DNA of 64,000 nt, taken from positions 55,884,001-55,948,000 of the forward strand of contig JAUIMM010000200.1 of NCBI GenBank assembly GCA_031769625.1, written 5' to 3'. How positions within the stretch are numbered: the first letter of the stretch is position 1; each line of letters begins with the position of its first letter. Below the pieces are notes generated by a model that saw only the letters and a list, made by a program, of their open reading frames with translations, did no database searches and was not told the DNA's origin. The translations under genes were made by a program, and so were the position numbers. This DNA comes from Taudactylus pleione. Lineage: Eukaryota; Chordata; Amphibia; Anura; Myobatrachidae. Below are positions 43,769 through 55,005 of this stretch, piece by piece.

Positions 43769-44257
43769 GGGGCTAATTCAAGTCAATGTTGAATGCAGAT
43801 TCCCAATTATCGGGAATGTGCGCATGCGCAGAACCCGTTCTGCGAATATGCAGAATGAGTCCTCCCCGCTTGCCGGCGTGCCCGTCCCGTTTTCCGGGAG
43901 TGGCAAGGCCAGGGGTAGTTTCCTGACCCCACAAGATGGGCAGCCTGAGTAAGCCGAGGCTTACTCTGCTGCATGCAAAGTACATAATCGCGCCCTTTGT
44001 CTCAGTGCTGGGATCGCAAATGTAGCAGGGGGTGTTATACAGGGGGTGTTATACAGGGGGTGTCATACAGGGGATGTCATACAGGGGATGTTATACAGGG
44101 GGTGTCATACAGGGAATGTTATACAGGGGGTGTCATACAGGGAGTGTTATACAGGGGGTGTCATACACCTCCTGCAACATTTGCATATTTACAAGGTCGG
44201 CATTGCAAAACTGCTTGCGTGCACTTTTGCAATTTCGTCCCAAGCTGAATCACCCCC
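43769..44257. mobile_element. 489-bp Harbinger-type MITE, TSD TAT
   Basis: Left GGGGCTAATTCAAG and right (inward) GGGGGTGATTCAGCTTGGG, with TAT at 43766-43768 and 44258-44260. Same family as 29680-29928, in the other orientation. It carries an internal 15-bp minisatellite. Confidence 0.82.
44029..44165. repeat. 15-bp minisatellite, about nine copies
   Basis: Units alternate between GGTGTTATACAGGGG and GGTGTCATACAGGGG. The open frames across it exist because 15 is a multiple of three. Confidence 0.9.
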
Positions 44258-44260
44258 TAT

Positions 44261-45269
44261 ATTATGTATAAATGGGTACTGTAACAAAATGAACATTTGT
44301 TTCAGGTGCATTTTATGCCTGCAATGTAACATGCGTCCAACTCTACAAAAGCATCTGGTGCGAACTGCAGCATCGTGGCTTAATGTACCTTCTCCGCCAG
44401 CTGAGTGGAGAGACAGGGAGAGCGCCGGGAGAAGGTGGTGGTTGCCATCTTGCCAGTTGCACGCTACCTTGCTGCTGAGAGGCCACTACCTTGCTGCCCT
44501 CTGCCATTTCCTTGCTCTGGGGCCGCTTTGCCTACCGGGACATTGGTAGGCCCTCTATCCATCTGTAGTCAGACACCCTCCGCTCCAGGGATGAGTGCCA
44601 CACTGGCAATACAGGCTGTCAAGGCTGTGTGGGGAGGTCAAATTGACAACGGACTGGCAGCTTCTTCCTGGTTCCGCAGCAGGCTTTTTATTTACATGTA
44701 ACATGCTTTAACCCCCCTACTAATCACTTGTCCTCCATATCTGCTGTCACTGTTTAATATGAACTTTCATATCGCTGGGCTAACCTCAATGCTGCTCACT
44801 GTGTTTTGTACATAATTTAACATTTTACTTTATGCCATTGTCTCAATCTGCCGTTTGCAACATATTAATCTAGAATGATCTTTTCTTGATGTTTAAACTC
44901 TTTAGTATTATTGCCGATGTGTTTACTTTCTCTCCTCAATGCTGCATCATGGATTCCAATACAACTAATGCTTTTTATTTTCTATGCAACTTCCAACTGC
45001 ATGTTACAGCTATAAATTGGGTATCCTGCCCACTGTAACCTTTGTAGTGTGCCCAAGATGGCTGCCTCGTCTGGTAAATTTAATGGCAGGATGAGCAACC
45101 CATGAAATTATGCATGTGGGGGATATCCTGTTAGTTCACTGTTCATCTTATTCTTGTATGTCCTATTTCCATGTAATGCGTATTCACATGTTGTTACCAA
45201 TGTAGTGCGCCCAAGATGCCTGCCTCGTCTTATACACTGTGCAGAATGAAAGTACATGAATCTGATGTA
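44261..45269. other. Unassigned sequence
   Basis: Contains two diverged copies of a TGTAGTGyGCCCAAGATGsCTGCCTCG word (45045, 45203), repeated again at 46078; probably part of an old repeat. No coding region supported. Confidence 0.35.
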
Positions 45270-45277
45270 CTTGTAAT

Positions 45278-45988
45278 TAGGGATGAGCGGTTCCGGTTCT
45301 CAGAGAACCGGACCCACAAATTTCGGTGATCCGGGACGATCCGAGCCACAGCTCTGAGGACACCACTGGCACCCCCGCTCTGCCGACACTGCCGGCACCC
45401 AGAACTAAGGACACTGTCAGCACCATAGCACTAATGCCCCATGTATTGAGTATGCCGTCAGCGACCCCGCACTGCCGCTACTCTCTCACCGAGGGCATCC
45501 CCGCACAACCGACACCATCAGCACTCCTGCACTGAGGACACCACTGGCACCCCCACTCTGCTGACACTGCTGTCACAGTCAGTGCACCATTGGTGTATCC
45601 AGCCCACACTGTATAACACACTGTATCCGTGTTGGAACTTGGAAGCTGAACTTCCACATGTTAGTGCCGGCCACTGCTGTCACTTATCTTAGTCAGCCAG
45701 CTAGCTGGATGCAACCTTTTGGCCCTAAACTAGATGAAAAAAAATCAATATTGTGTGGTGGTCAAAATTGATAGTAAAATGACTGGAAATAAATGTTATT
45801 GAGGTTAATAATACCGTAGGAACAAAAACAGACACAAATTATGTGATTTTAGATGTTTTTATAATTTTTTCTTACATTACAGATCCAAAAACAAAACACG
45901 GAAAGGACGGTTTTGGCAAAACCAATCCAGATCCAAAACCAAAGATAAAGATCCAACACCAAGACACGGGGGTCAGCGCACTTCTCTA
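45278..45988. mobile_element. 711-bp non-autonomous hAT element
   Basis: Left TAGGGATGAGCGG and right (inward) TAGAGAAGTGCGCTGACC; flanks CTTGTAAT and CTTGCAAG agree at 6 of 8 bases, a decayed TSD. Shares the GACACCACTGGCACCCCC minisatellite and the GCAACCTTTTGGCC...TTATTGAGGTTAAT right half with 5419-6881. Confidence 0.78.
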
Positions 45989-46039
45989 CTTGCAAGTAAC
46001 TTGTCAACTCTTCTCTCTTCCATTATGTGTCATCACTTC

Positions 46040-46310
46040 CACGCATTCCCTATTCAGCCCAGTGAATGCTATGTATGTAGTGTGCCTAAAATGGCTGCCT
46101 CACCTGGATCTTTCATGGGTAGGATGAAAATTCCTGCAACTAATTACCCAAAATGGCTACCACACCCCTTGTTGTATCTCTGTGCTCTCTGTATTCAAAG
46201 CAGAACTAAACCTCTGTATTGTTTTTATGGTTCCCGTACTGTATTATGTTCATTCTGTTAAGCGCCTTGAGTCCTATTGGAGTAAGAGCGCTATATAAAT
46301 AAAATATTAT
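46040..46310 (+). repeat. LINE/SINE-tail-like repeat ending GCGCTATATAAATAAA
   Basis: Ends with AAGCGCCTTGAGTCC, AGAGCGCTATATAAATAAA and an AT-rich simple tail, a 3'-end pattern widespread in vertebrate LINE-related repeats. No coding sequence remains. Confidence 0.4.
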
Positions 46311-46700
46311 ATATATTTTTTTTTAATCAATTATTAATTATTATTATATGTTTTGAACGTGGAATGCAATGTATGTTGGAAAACTGGAAGGCAGTATTAT
46401 AAGTTGTTCAATGGGTTTGTATTATGTTTGGGACAATTGGGAGCTTTATCATGCTGTTTTACGTAGTTACATTACATGTTGAGCAATTGAGCGGGAGTAT
46501 ATTGAATGTAATTGAATATTAAATTAGGCTACTTTTAAGGCACAGTACATTGTATAATATTCTGCACAACTAAGTACTGTATCATATGTTGTTGAGTAAG
46601 GCTACATGCAAAGCATGCTGTGTATTACTATTGTTTGTTGTTAAAGAATGGTAAATTTTCAATATTTCCACAGGAGGCAAGATTGTAAGAAACTGTTTTA
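46311..46700. other. AT-rich sequence, nothing recognised
   Basis: No repeats or domains seen. Confidence 0.35.
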
Positions 46701-46850
46701 TGGTAGCACTGTGGCACAGCAGTTAGCATTGTTTAGTTGCAGAACTAAAGTCATGGGTCCAATTCCAGCCAGGGCTCTATCTGCATGGAGTATATATGTT
46801 CTCCACATGTCCATGCAGGACAGGTTTTCTAGACATCCTCTGAATTGGAG
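46701..46850 (+). mobile_element. tRNA-derived SINE, decayed
   Basis: TGGCACAGCAGTTAGCATT (A-box region) and GGGTCCAATTCC (B-box region) are followed by CTGCATGGAGTATATATGTTC. This is the same order as the minus-strand SINE at 118-343. The B box has one substitution from GGTTCGATTCC plus sequence drift. Confidence 0.65.
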
Positions 46851-47105
46851 ACATGGACACAGCCATCTTGTGTCAAGTCACAGGTAGTCCAGGTCCAGCC
46901 TGGTTGCACATGATCGTTGCAACCAATCCTCCTCCGGGGTACCCTATATAAATTCCCTCCAGGTGATTCATCCATTGCCAGTGCAACTTCTGTGAGTCTA
47001 CCTGGCCTGCACAACACTCAGAGTTTGGCTCCACATTATCACCTCCATTTCTACTGTGAAAGACCTGTTTAAAGTTCTGCAAGTTAATTGTCAGCTTCAG
47101 CCAGG

Positions 47106-47460
47106 ATTGCCTACCCTCCCGATTTGGCCGTGAGCCTCCCGATTTTCGGGTGCCGCTCCCGGCCCCCCGGAAAGGCAGGCAAGCCTCCCGGAAGCCGGCA
47201 TCCCTCCCTACCCCCCGCAGAGTTAATATCAAAACCCCGGGGCCCAGTGACGCGATTCGCGCTGAATCGCGTTATCGTGGCCCCGCCCCCTGCTTCACAA
47301 TGCTGAAAATAACGGCATTGTGAAGAGTGGGCGGGGCCACGATGATGCAATCACGCGGCTCCGCCCCAAAATGTGATGTCATGGTCGTGCACGCCCCTCG
47401 CTGTTAGCCGACAATCAGCTGCCTCCCGGAAGGAGGGAACTGATTGTCGGCAAGTATGGC
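47106..47460. repeat. GC-rich palindromic repeat, TGCCTACC family
   Basis: Starts TTGCCTACCCTCCCG and ends with CGGCAAGTATGG. It contains hairpins such as CTTCACAATGC...GCATTGTGAAG and CCGACAATCAG...CTGATTGTCGG, plus several GGCGGGGCC blocks. Related to 4288-4648. Confidence 0.55.
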
Positions 47461-47559
47461 TTCAGCCTCCACTATTCCAGCACTGTAGCTGCAGCATATC
47501 CTGCTGCTTCTACATTCAGTGTTCAAGTATTTCTCCAGTCACAGCATGTAATGTAATTC

Positions 47560-48275
47560 CTAACTGAAGTCCTGTGCGGGATGCCGACGATCTGAATACC
47601 AGCACCGAAATTCTGACAGGTCGGGAACCTTGCACCAGTATCAGTGTTAGGCAGTGGCAAAAGCAGGATTTCTAGAAGGGGGTTTCCAAATGCTTGATTT
47701 TAGAGAGAGTGTGGCCAGTCCATGAAGAGGGTAGAATTAGTACTTATCCAGCTTTAATATGCATCATACAATGTGTATTGTGTGTCATAATTCCAGCATA
47801 TACAGGATTACAATAAATCATTTGATGCAGTAGTAGGGCCATCCTGCCTGAGCTGAATGTTTTTATTTTAGATGTGAGCACCATTCCAGAGCATTGGAGC
47901 AAGTCCGGGAGCCTGGAGGAGCAGCAGAAGAACCTAGCACTTCCCTGGACATATATGTACATATTTAGGCACTGGTGGGGGAGATTAGGTTTAGGCATCG
48001 GTGAGGGGGTGTTAGGTTTAGTCTGCGGGGAGGGGGAGGTTAGGTTTAGGCACTAGTGGAGGAGGTTAAGTTTAGGCATCGGTGAGGGGTTGTTAGGTTT
48101 AGGGTGTGGGGAGGGGGAGGTTAGCTTTAGGCACTAGGGAGGGAGAATAGGGTTAGGCACCAAAGTGGGTGGGTTAGGGTAGTGGTTAGAAAAATTCTTA
48201 CCGTGACTTCCTGTGGGTGTCAGGATTCTGCTGTCGGTAATCTGACCAGCGGCATCCCGACAGCTGGGATTTCAT
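47560..48275. repeat. Repeat with GGCATCCCGAC-type ends and telomere-like minisatellite
   Basis: The left GGGATGCCGACGATCTGAAT and the right GGCATCCCGACAGCTGGG resemble an inverted pair around a minisatellite at 47960-48175 (GGTTAGGTTTAGGCAC variants, about 25 bp). Similar GGGATGCCG...TCCCGGCATCAG words occur at 57113-57170. The TTAGG words are part of the minisatellite unit, not a TTAGGG array. Confidence 0.45.
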
Positions 48276-48319
48276 ACTCAACCCCTGCTTGTAACTACTT
48301 TAGCTGCAGCACGTCCTGC

Positions 48320-48530
48320 TACTTCCATGTAAGTACTCCTATTGTCATAAGCACATCTGCTATTCCTGTGTACACCTACAAGGACTCCTTTTGTCTTAGC
48401 ACGTTTGCTATTCCTGTGTACAGATCTAAGTACTCCTATTGTCATAAGCAACGTTTGCTATTCCTATGTACAAGGACTCCTGTTGTCATATCACATTTGC
48501 TATTCCAGTGTACAGTTAAAAGTATTGCTT
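48320..48530. repeat. Approximately 45-60-bp tandem repeat, four copies
   Basis: GTACTCCTATTGTCATAAGC and GTTTGCTATTCCTGTGTACA recur in order with small indels. Confidence 0.75.
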
Positions 48531-48632
48531 CTATTCATCCTGCATTTGCAAACAAGTTACAAGTGTTGTATTTGTACTATACTTTACAAGTCTCAAGCCT
48601 GCTATTTTGTTGTACCTATTCTGTGCATTACT

Positions 48633-48760
48633 CATACATGCCTACCCTCCCGTAATTTGCGGGAGGCTCACGATTTTTTGGGTAACTCCCCCGCACCCTT
48701 GGAAGGGTAGGCACTTCTCCCGCATTCTGCCCCCTTCACTAGGAGGGGAGAATTTCCACG
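48633..48760. repeat. Short member of the TGCCTACC repeat family
   Basis: CATACATGCCTACCCTCCCG, GCGGGAGGCTC, TTTTTTGGGTAAC and CGCATTCTGCCC match the right third of 4288-4648 in inverted orientation. Confidence 0.65.
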
Positions 48761-48769
48761 GTAACGATA

Positions 48770-49745
48770 CTGGATTTAAACCTCTATACGCTCCTGCCTA
48801 TACCTTCTAAATCCTGCCTATACCTTCCAAATCCTGCCTATACCTTCTAGAATTGTCGCTATTTGCGTACGCAGTCATATAGTAAAAAAATGCCTTCAGA
48901 CCTTGAAATGTGTTTCCAATGCACAAAGGTTATTATTCAATATAAAAACAGTAAGTTACATGCTGTGATCTAAAGACAATTTAGCGCAAAGAAATCATAC
49001 AGACCCAAGGTACAGTTATACATATGCACGCGCTCTGGGACCAGTTACCGGCATCTACAAGAAACCTCCATCAACAACATTAGCAAGAAGACTCCAGATT
49101 GGGGTCTGAACGCACATATATACCCTTACAGGGATAAGCAATACAATAGGCAAGTTTGGCATGATTCCATTGGTTCTCCATCACGGGGCTTCTGTTACAG
49201 GACATTTAACAGGTTGATTCAAATGGACACATGTCAGCCTCCAACAGCCTTTAGACTCCTTTTTCCCGCCACATGCAAATCTAAGCTGCTAACATTACAT
49301 AGTACATTTTAGTGTTTTAACTCTACAGTCCATAAGTTGCAAACGCATGTTGCGATCTTCTCACCAATGACACCGGAAAGCTGTTGAGACAGAGTAGATC
49401 AGTACAACACCAAACACGGTTTGCTTATCATGTACTAAACCTTAGATATCAAATAGTCTTTATTTCACAACATTAGTAATAAATGAATAAACCTTGAATA
49501 TTACACTTTGAAGCTATGGAACCTTTTATGTGAGTGTGCAGTGTGTAAGTATTAGGGGTTTGGGAAAAGACGCTAGTTAGATTTACTGTATGTAGTGAGG
49601 ACTTTTAACCTAGGAAAGATGCGTACGCATGAAGCTAATAAACAGCGTCCATACTCGGGGTATTATGCAGTCGCTAATGTGCGTATTTTTAATGTGTGTA
49701 TGGGGTATGGTGAAATATGCGATCACATGATGATAATAATAGCAT
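48770..49745. other. Unassigned sequence
   Basis: Begins with three tandem CCTGCCTATACCTTC words (48790-48850). The remainder shows no gene or terminal repeat. Confidence 0.35.
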
Positions 49746-49749
49746 TACC

Positions 49750-50131
49750 GTATGCACTTAAGTGTGAGTTTCTCTAAAATGGCGCTGGGCAGCCATTCGC
49801 AAAATGGCGTCATGCAGATCTCATTTTTAAGATGGTGTCTTGTGGCCATTCGCAAGATGGCGTCGTTCCAATCTAATTTTAAACTGATTCTGTCTCAGCC
49901 AATTATCCAGCTTCGACAGTGGCGATTGCGAATCTCAATTCAGGGGGCGGGGCTTAATTACATGATTTGTCATGATTCGCATTCATTTTCTCCACCTCCT
50001 ATTTAAATTTTAACCAATCGCGGCACTTTGCCATGCGGGGGCGAGGCTTAATGACGCAAATCGTCTGGCCCCTCCCCTCTCCTGCTTGTCCAACCCGGGC
50101 ATCTCCCATGAACATAAAGGTAGGCAAGTAT
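49750..50131. repeat. GCCATTCGCAA / TGCCTACC-type repeat
   Basis: Two copies of GCCATTCGCAAaATGGCGTC (49792, 49847) precede a GGGGGCGGGGCTTAAT block. The end is AAAGGTAGGCAAGTATGC, the terminus of the palindromic family. Confidence 0.45.
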
Positions 50132-50474
50132 GCATTACTACTCTCACGTCTGGACCTGTTGTTGCTAATATCATCTGCTTGCAATACTGTATGCATTCTG
50201 AACTTCTCCTGTTGTGCTGATTGCACTCTACCATTTATCCTGCAATTAATACAATAATATTTTCTTTGAATATAAACTTGTTCAGACCTCCTAGTGATCT
50301 CCATACAATCGTAACAGTATCCAACCTATATTTACACCTTGGACGCTGTTACAGAACGAAAGCAAACACAAATTCTGACACTTTCCTCGATCCAAAAACA
50401 TGCAGGTACAGTACGCTATTTGGCTTGTCAAAAAAAGAGGATCCCTAGTATGTATGTGTTACCATATAGTAGGG
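50132..50474. other. No recognisable feature
   Basis: Nothing supported between the palindromic repeat and the hAT element. Confidence 0.35.
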
Positions 50475-50482
50475 AGTATAGA

Positions 50483-52201
50483 CAGTGGCGTAACTAGGGC
50501 AGGGCGAGCGGGGCACATGCCCTGGGTGCCGTAGGACAGGTGGCGTGGGGGGGGTGCCACCGGCCATGGTCCGGCACGTCCTAGTTAGGCAGTGTAGCAC
50601 CGACCGCAATGTGTGTGGTCAGCGCTACACATTTACACAGGACCGGCGCTAGGCTTCCCTGCGCCCAGCGCCAGTCCTGTGCTGCACAGCCGAGCCCCTT
50701 CCCTCCCCCTGAGCGCTTACCCAATAGCGCCAGGAGGAGGGTGGGAGGCGGGCTCAGGCTGTGCAGTTTAACACACACATCGTCACCAGCACGGCAGTTA
50801 TGTGTGTGTTAAACAGCAGCCAATGAGAGTCAGACAGACTCTCATTGACTGCTGCAGCGCAAGCTGCAAGAGCCGGGCTGGAGCTCACTTATGAGCTCCG
50901 GCTTCTGCAGTGGGTAATGGGAGACACGTCATGACGTCTCTCCCATAATGCAGAGTGTGCCAGCCTGGGAAGACTGACGTGCGGTTGCGGCGGGAGCAGT
51001 GGCCGAAGCCGGAGCATGGATTCAGGTAAGTGTACTTTTTTTTAACTCGTGTGTCTGCACTACGGGTGGGACGGGGGGGCACTGCATAGGAAGGGGCTAC
51101 TACTGGGGGCACCATTACTGGGAGGGACCTCTACTGGGGGTGGGGCTTCACTGGGGAATACAACTGGGGGGCTACTACTGGGAACACTGCATCGGGAGGG
51201 GGAGCCTCTACTGGGGACTACTACTGGTGGGGAATACTACTACTGGGGGCACTATATAAGGGGCTTACTACTAGGGGCACAAGGGAAACTACTGCTGGGG
51301 ACACTATATAAGGGGCTTACTACTAGGGGACCACTACAGGGGGCACTAAATAGGGAGGACCACTACAGGGGGCACTGTATAAGGGCACTGGATAGTGGGG
51401 GGATCACTACTGGGGGCCTGCATAAGGGGGACCACTACTAGGGGCACTGCATGGGGGGGACTACTGCTGGGGGCAGGGCTTTAGCTAGGGGTAGTGCGGC
51501 CGGTGCCATCGCACAGGGCATTACAGGTCAAGGGGTGCTGTTTGGGCCTGTCAAATTTCTGTTTATTATCATTCTTGCTTGTAGCTTCCTCTTATTTCAT
51601 CCCCAGCATCTCCTGGCCTTTCCTTTCTCTTCCCTGGCCCTTCCCCATGAAGCCATGGACCTTTTTTGGATGCATTATGTCCCTTTGAGAAATGAGGGGG
51701 GCGCTAATGCTCTTTCTGGCATAGGGCACCAATAAGTCTAGTTATGGCTCTGGCTGGGGGCACTGCATAGGGGGTACCACTACTGGGGGTACTATATAAA
51801 GGGCACTGCATAAGGGGGTACCACTACTACTGGGGGCACTGCTACTGGGGGTACTATATAAGGGGGACCACTACTGGGGGCACTTCATAGGGTGGACCAC
51901 TACATGGGGCACTGCATACGTGGTACCACTACTGGGGGCACTGAATAATGGGAACTAATGAGGGGCTGCATAAGGGGGCCCACTACTGGGGGCATTGCAT
52001 AATGGGGGTAATGTATAAGGGGCACTACTGGGGTTAAGGTGCATATGGAAAGGAATGTTCAGAGTGACGGTAAAAGGGTGTGTCATGTTGACACGCTCCA
52101 TTTTTAAGTGACCACGCCCATTTTTGCCGCGAGCACACATAGGGATGGGAGCTCCATTTTTAAATTTCCCCTGGGCTCCAAATACCCTAGTTACGCCACT
52201 G
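50483..52201. mobile_element. Non-autonomous hAT element, 1719 bp, perfect 8-bp TSD
   Basis: AGTATAGA at 50475-50482 and 52202-52209. Both termini read inward CAGTGGCGTAACTAGGG. The interior has a GC-rich 5' part and a GGGGGCACTGCATAAGG-type minisatellite (51050-51470 and 51753-52035), like its relative at 9119-11099. A second hAT element is nested at 51474-51752. No transposase. Confidence 0.95.
51474..51752. mobile_element. 279-bp hAT element nested in another, perfect 8-bp TSD
   Basis: GCTGGGGG at 51466-51473 and 51753-51760, a target within the host minisatellite. Termini CAGGGCTTTAGCTAGGG and CAGAGCCATAACTAGAC (inward). Because the target is itself a repeat word, the TSD is slightly less decisive. 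Confidence 0.82.
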
Positions 52202-52209
52202 AGTATAGA

Positions 52210-52968
52210 TAGTCAGTCCCTGCCCCATAGGTGCTTATTAAGTATTCTCTGCAGAGTGCTGTGTAATTTGTGTGCACTACCGAAAAACTAATAATAAAAT
52301 AATATATATTTTTCTTAAAATCTCTGAGTACACATTGTAGAATTACAAATTGAAATTGCGTTTATATTGAGGAAACAGCACATAATACATTTTTCTATTC
52401 CAAACACCTGTTTTCCAAACAAGAAGGTTGGGAGGCTAAACCCTGCCTCCAGCAAGTGCTCTTTGTAGAGAGATGTAATAGCTGCAGTTCTTATTTGCAG
52501 TACTGAGAAATTACAAGAAGCAGTGTGTGAGTTTACAAGTCACAGTATTTACTTCAACTGGTTTAATCACTTTTTGTTTTTCTCAAAAGGGTTATTTTAA
52601 AAAAAATTGGTAGAAATGATAAAATGTACTTGAGATCCTTCTATAAATTGTGTGCATTTTGTCAAATGTATACATAACTTTCAGCTGCCTGTATATGGTA
52701 ATGACGAATATTAAATTGCCTAGCAGTTGACCGCTTTGTCAAGGTATAAGAAACCTACCTTTAAAACCTTCCCTTAAATATAATGCTAAAATAATAAGAC
52801 ATGATTGGTGTAAAAGAGGTCACAGCTGTAATGTGTCAGAAGAGAAAAAGTGTTGCCCAGTGAGTATTGCAGCCAGTGTGTCAGAACTGGGGACTCTGGA
52901 TTTCTCAGTTGTGGACCCAGTACCTGCTCTCTGGTGGTACAGGAGGTCTGCAATAAGGATGGTCTTAT
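52210..52968. other. No recognisable feature
   Basis: AT-rich sequence between two elements; no domains or repeats seen. Confidence 0.35.
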
Positions 52969-52971
52969 ATA

Positions 52972-54574
52972 CACTACCTTTCAAAAGTTTGGGGTCACTT
53001 AGAAATGTCCTTATTTTTTAAAGAAAAGCACTGTTTTTTTTCAATGAAGATAACATTAAATGAATCAAAAATACACTCTATACATTGTTAATGTGGTAAA
53101 TGACTATACTAGCTGCAAACTTCTGGTTTTTAAAGGAATATCTACATAGGTGTATAGAGGCCCATTTCCAGCAACCATCACTCCAGTGTTCTAATGATAC
53201 ATTGTGTTTGCTAGGAGTGCTGGAAGACTGATGGATGATTAGAAAACCCTTGTGCAATTATGTTAGCACAGCTGAAAAAGGGTTTGATCATTAGAGAAGC
53301 TATAAAACTGGCCTTCCTTTGAGCTAGTTGAGTATCTGGAGCATCACATTTGTGGGTTTGATTATACTCTCCAAATGGCCAGAAAAAGAGAACTTTGATG
53401 TGAAACTTGACAGTCTATTCTTGTTCTAAGAAATGAAAGCTATTCCATGCGAGAAATTGCCAAGAAACTGAACATTTCCTACAACGATGTGTACTACTCC
53501 CTTCAGAGAACAGCACAAACAGGCTCTAACCAGAGTAGAGAGAGAAGTGTGAGGCCCCACTGCACAACTGTGCATGAAAAAAAGTACATTAGAGTCTATA
53601 GTTTGAGAAATAGATTCCTCACAAGTCCTCAACTGGCAGCTTCATTTATGGTACCCGCAAAACGCCAGTGTCAACGTCTACAGTGAATAGGCGACTCCGG
53701 GATGCTGGCCTTCTAGGCAGAGTGGCAAAGAAAAAGCCATATCTGAGACTGGCCAAAAGGAAAAGATTAATATGGGCAAAAGAACACATACATTGGACAG
53801 AGGAAGATTGGAAAAAAGTGTTATGGACAGATGAATCGAAGTTTGAGGTGTCTGGATCACACAGAAGAGCATTTGTGAGATGCAGAACAAGTGAAAAGAT
53901 TCTGGAAGAGTGCCTAACGCCATCTGTCAAGCATGGTGGAGGTAATGTGATGGTCTGGGGCTGCTTTGGTCCTAGTAAAGTGGGAGATTTGTACAAGGTA
54001 AAAGGGATTTTTAATAAGGAAGGCTATCGCTCCATTTTGCAATGCCATGCCATACCCTGTGGACAGCGCTTGATAGGAGCCAATTTTCTCCTCCAACAGG
54101 GCAATGACCCAAAGCACACCTCCAAATTATGCAAGAACTATTTAGGGAAGAAGCAGGCAGCTGGTATTCTGTTTGTAATGGAGTTGCCAGCACACTCACC
54201 AGATCTCAACCCAATTGAGCTGTTGAGGGAGCAGCTTGATCGTATGGTACGGAAGAAGCGCCCATCATGCCAATCCAACTTGTGGGAGATGCTTTAGGAA
54301 GCGTGGGGTGAAATTTCTTCAGATTACGTCAACAAATTAACAGCTAGAATGCCAAAGGTCTGCAATGCTGTAATTGCTGCAAAAGGAGCATTCTTTGACG
54401 AAAGCAAAGTTTGAAGGACAAACTTATTATTTAAAATAAAAATCATTCATTCTAACCTTACCAATGTCTTGACTATATGTTCTATTCATTGTGCAACTCA
54501 TTTGATAAATAAAAGTCAGTTTTCATGTAAAACACGAAATTGTCTGGGTGACCCCAAACTTTTGAACGGTAGTG
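52972..54574 (+). mobile_element. Complete Tc1-like element, 1603 bp, TA target
   Basis: Termini CACTACCTTTCAAAAGTTTG and CACTACCGTTCAAAAGTTTG (inward), then GGGTCAC on both sides, with TA at 52970-52971 and 54575-54576. It holds one transposase pseudogene. Size and layout are standard for vertebrate Tc1 elements. Confidence 0.95.
53375..54414 (+). pseudogene. Tc1 transposase, inactivated
   Basis: DDE/D transposase of the Tc1/mariner superfamily. From the ATG at 53375 the frame shows the paired-like helix-turn-helix (SMREIAKKLNISYNDVYYSL, about residues 24-43), then the second helix region. The frame shifts near 53660 and continues at TSTVNRRLRDAGLLG to the catalytic core. WTDESKF holds the first Asp. 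QQGNDPKHTSK has Gly where the second catalytic Asp (QQDNDPKH in relatives) should be. SPDLNPIELL keeps the Glu, but the following Trp is Arg. Breaks are TGA at 53396 and 53408, the frameshift, and TAG at 54295. The frame then continues to a natural TGA at 54412-54414. Full length would be about 345 residues. Confidence 0.93.
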
Positions 54575-54639
54575 TATGACCTCCTCATAGATGGTATACA
54601 CCAGGATGGCTATGTCACGTAATGGCACAGGAACCAAGA

Positions 54640-55005
54640 CAGGATTATGGTAGACACTAAAGTATGGGCCAGACTTGGAGAATATACTGATGAAGAAATG
54701 GAACAGTCTTGGAGAATATACTGATGCTGGAATGTATCAGACTTGGAGAATATACTGATGCTGGAATGTATAAGACTTGGAGCATATACTGGTACTGGAA
54801 TGGATCAGACTTGAAGCATATTCAAATGAAGCAATGGAACAGTCTTGGAGAATAAATTGATGATGAAATAGAATGGTCTTGGAGAATATACTGGAGCCGG
54901 ATTGGAACCGTACTTGAAGAAATACACAGGAACCAGACTTGAAGAAATACCCTGGAGCCGGATTGGGACCGGACTTGAAGAAATACACTGGAGCCGGGTT
55001 TGTCA
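54640..55005. repeat. Minisatellite of about 35-40-bp units
   Basis: CAGACTTGGAGAATATACTG and GAAGAAATACACTGGAGCCGG variants recur about nine times with gradual change from left to right. Confidence 0.8.

Noticed and set aside
44405..44701. Short plus-strand frame of 98 residues
   Set aside because: No homology signal, no splice sites, and competing frames of equal length.
47960..48175. Interstitial telomere repeat
   Set aside because: TTAGG words occur inside a longer minisatellite unit of about 25 bp; there is no run of TTAGGG.
51049..51441. 130-residue glycine/leucine-rich frame
   Set aside because: Product of the GGGGGCACTACTGG minisatellite.
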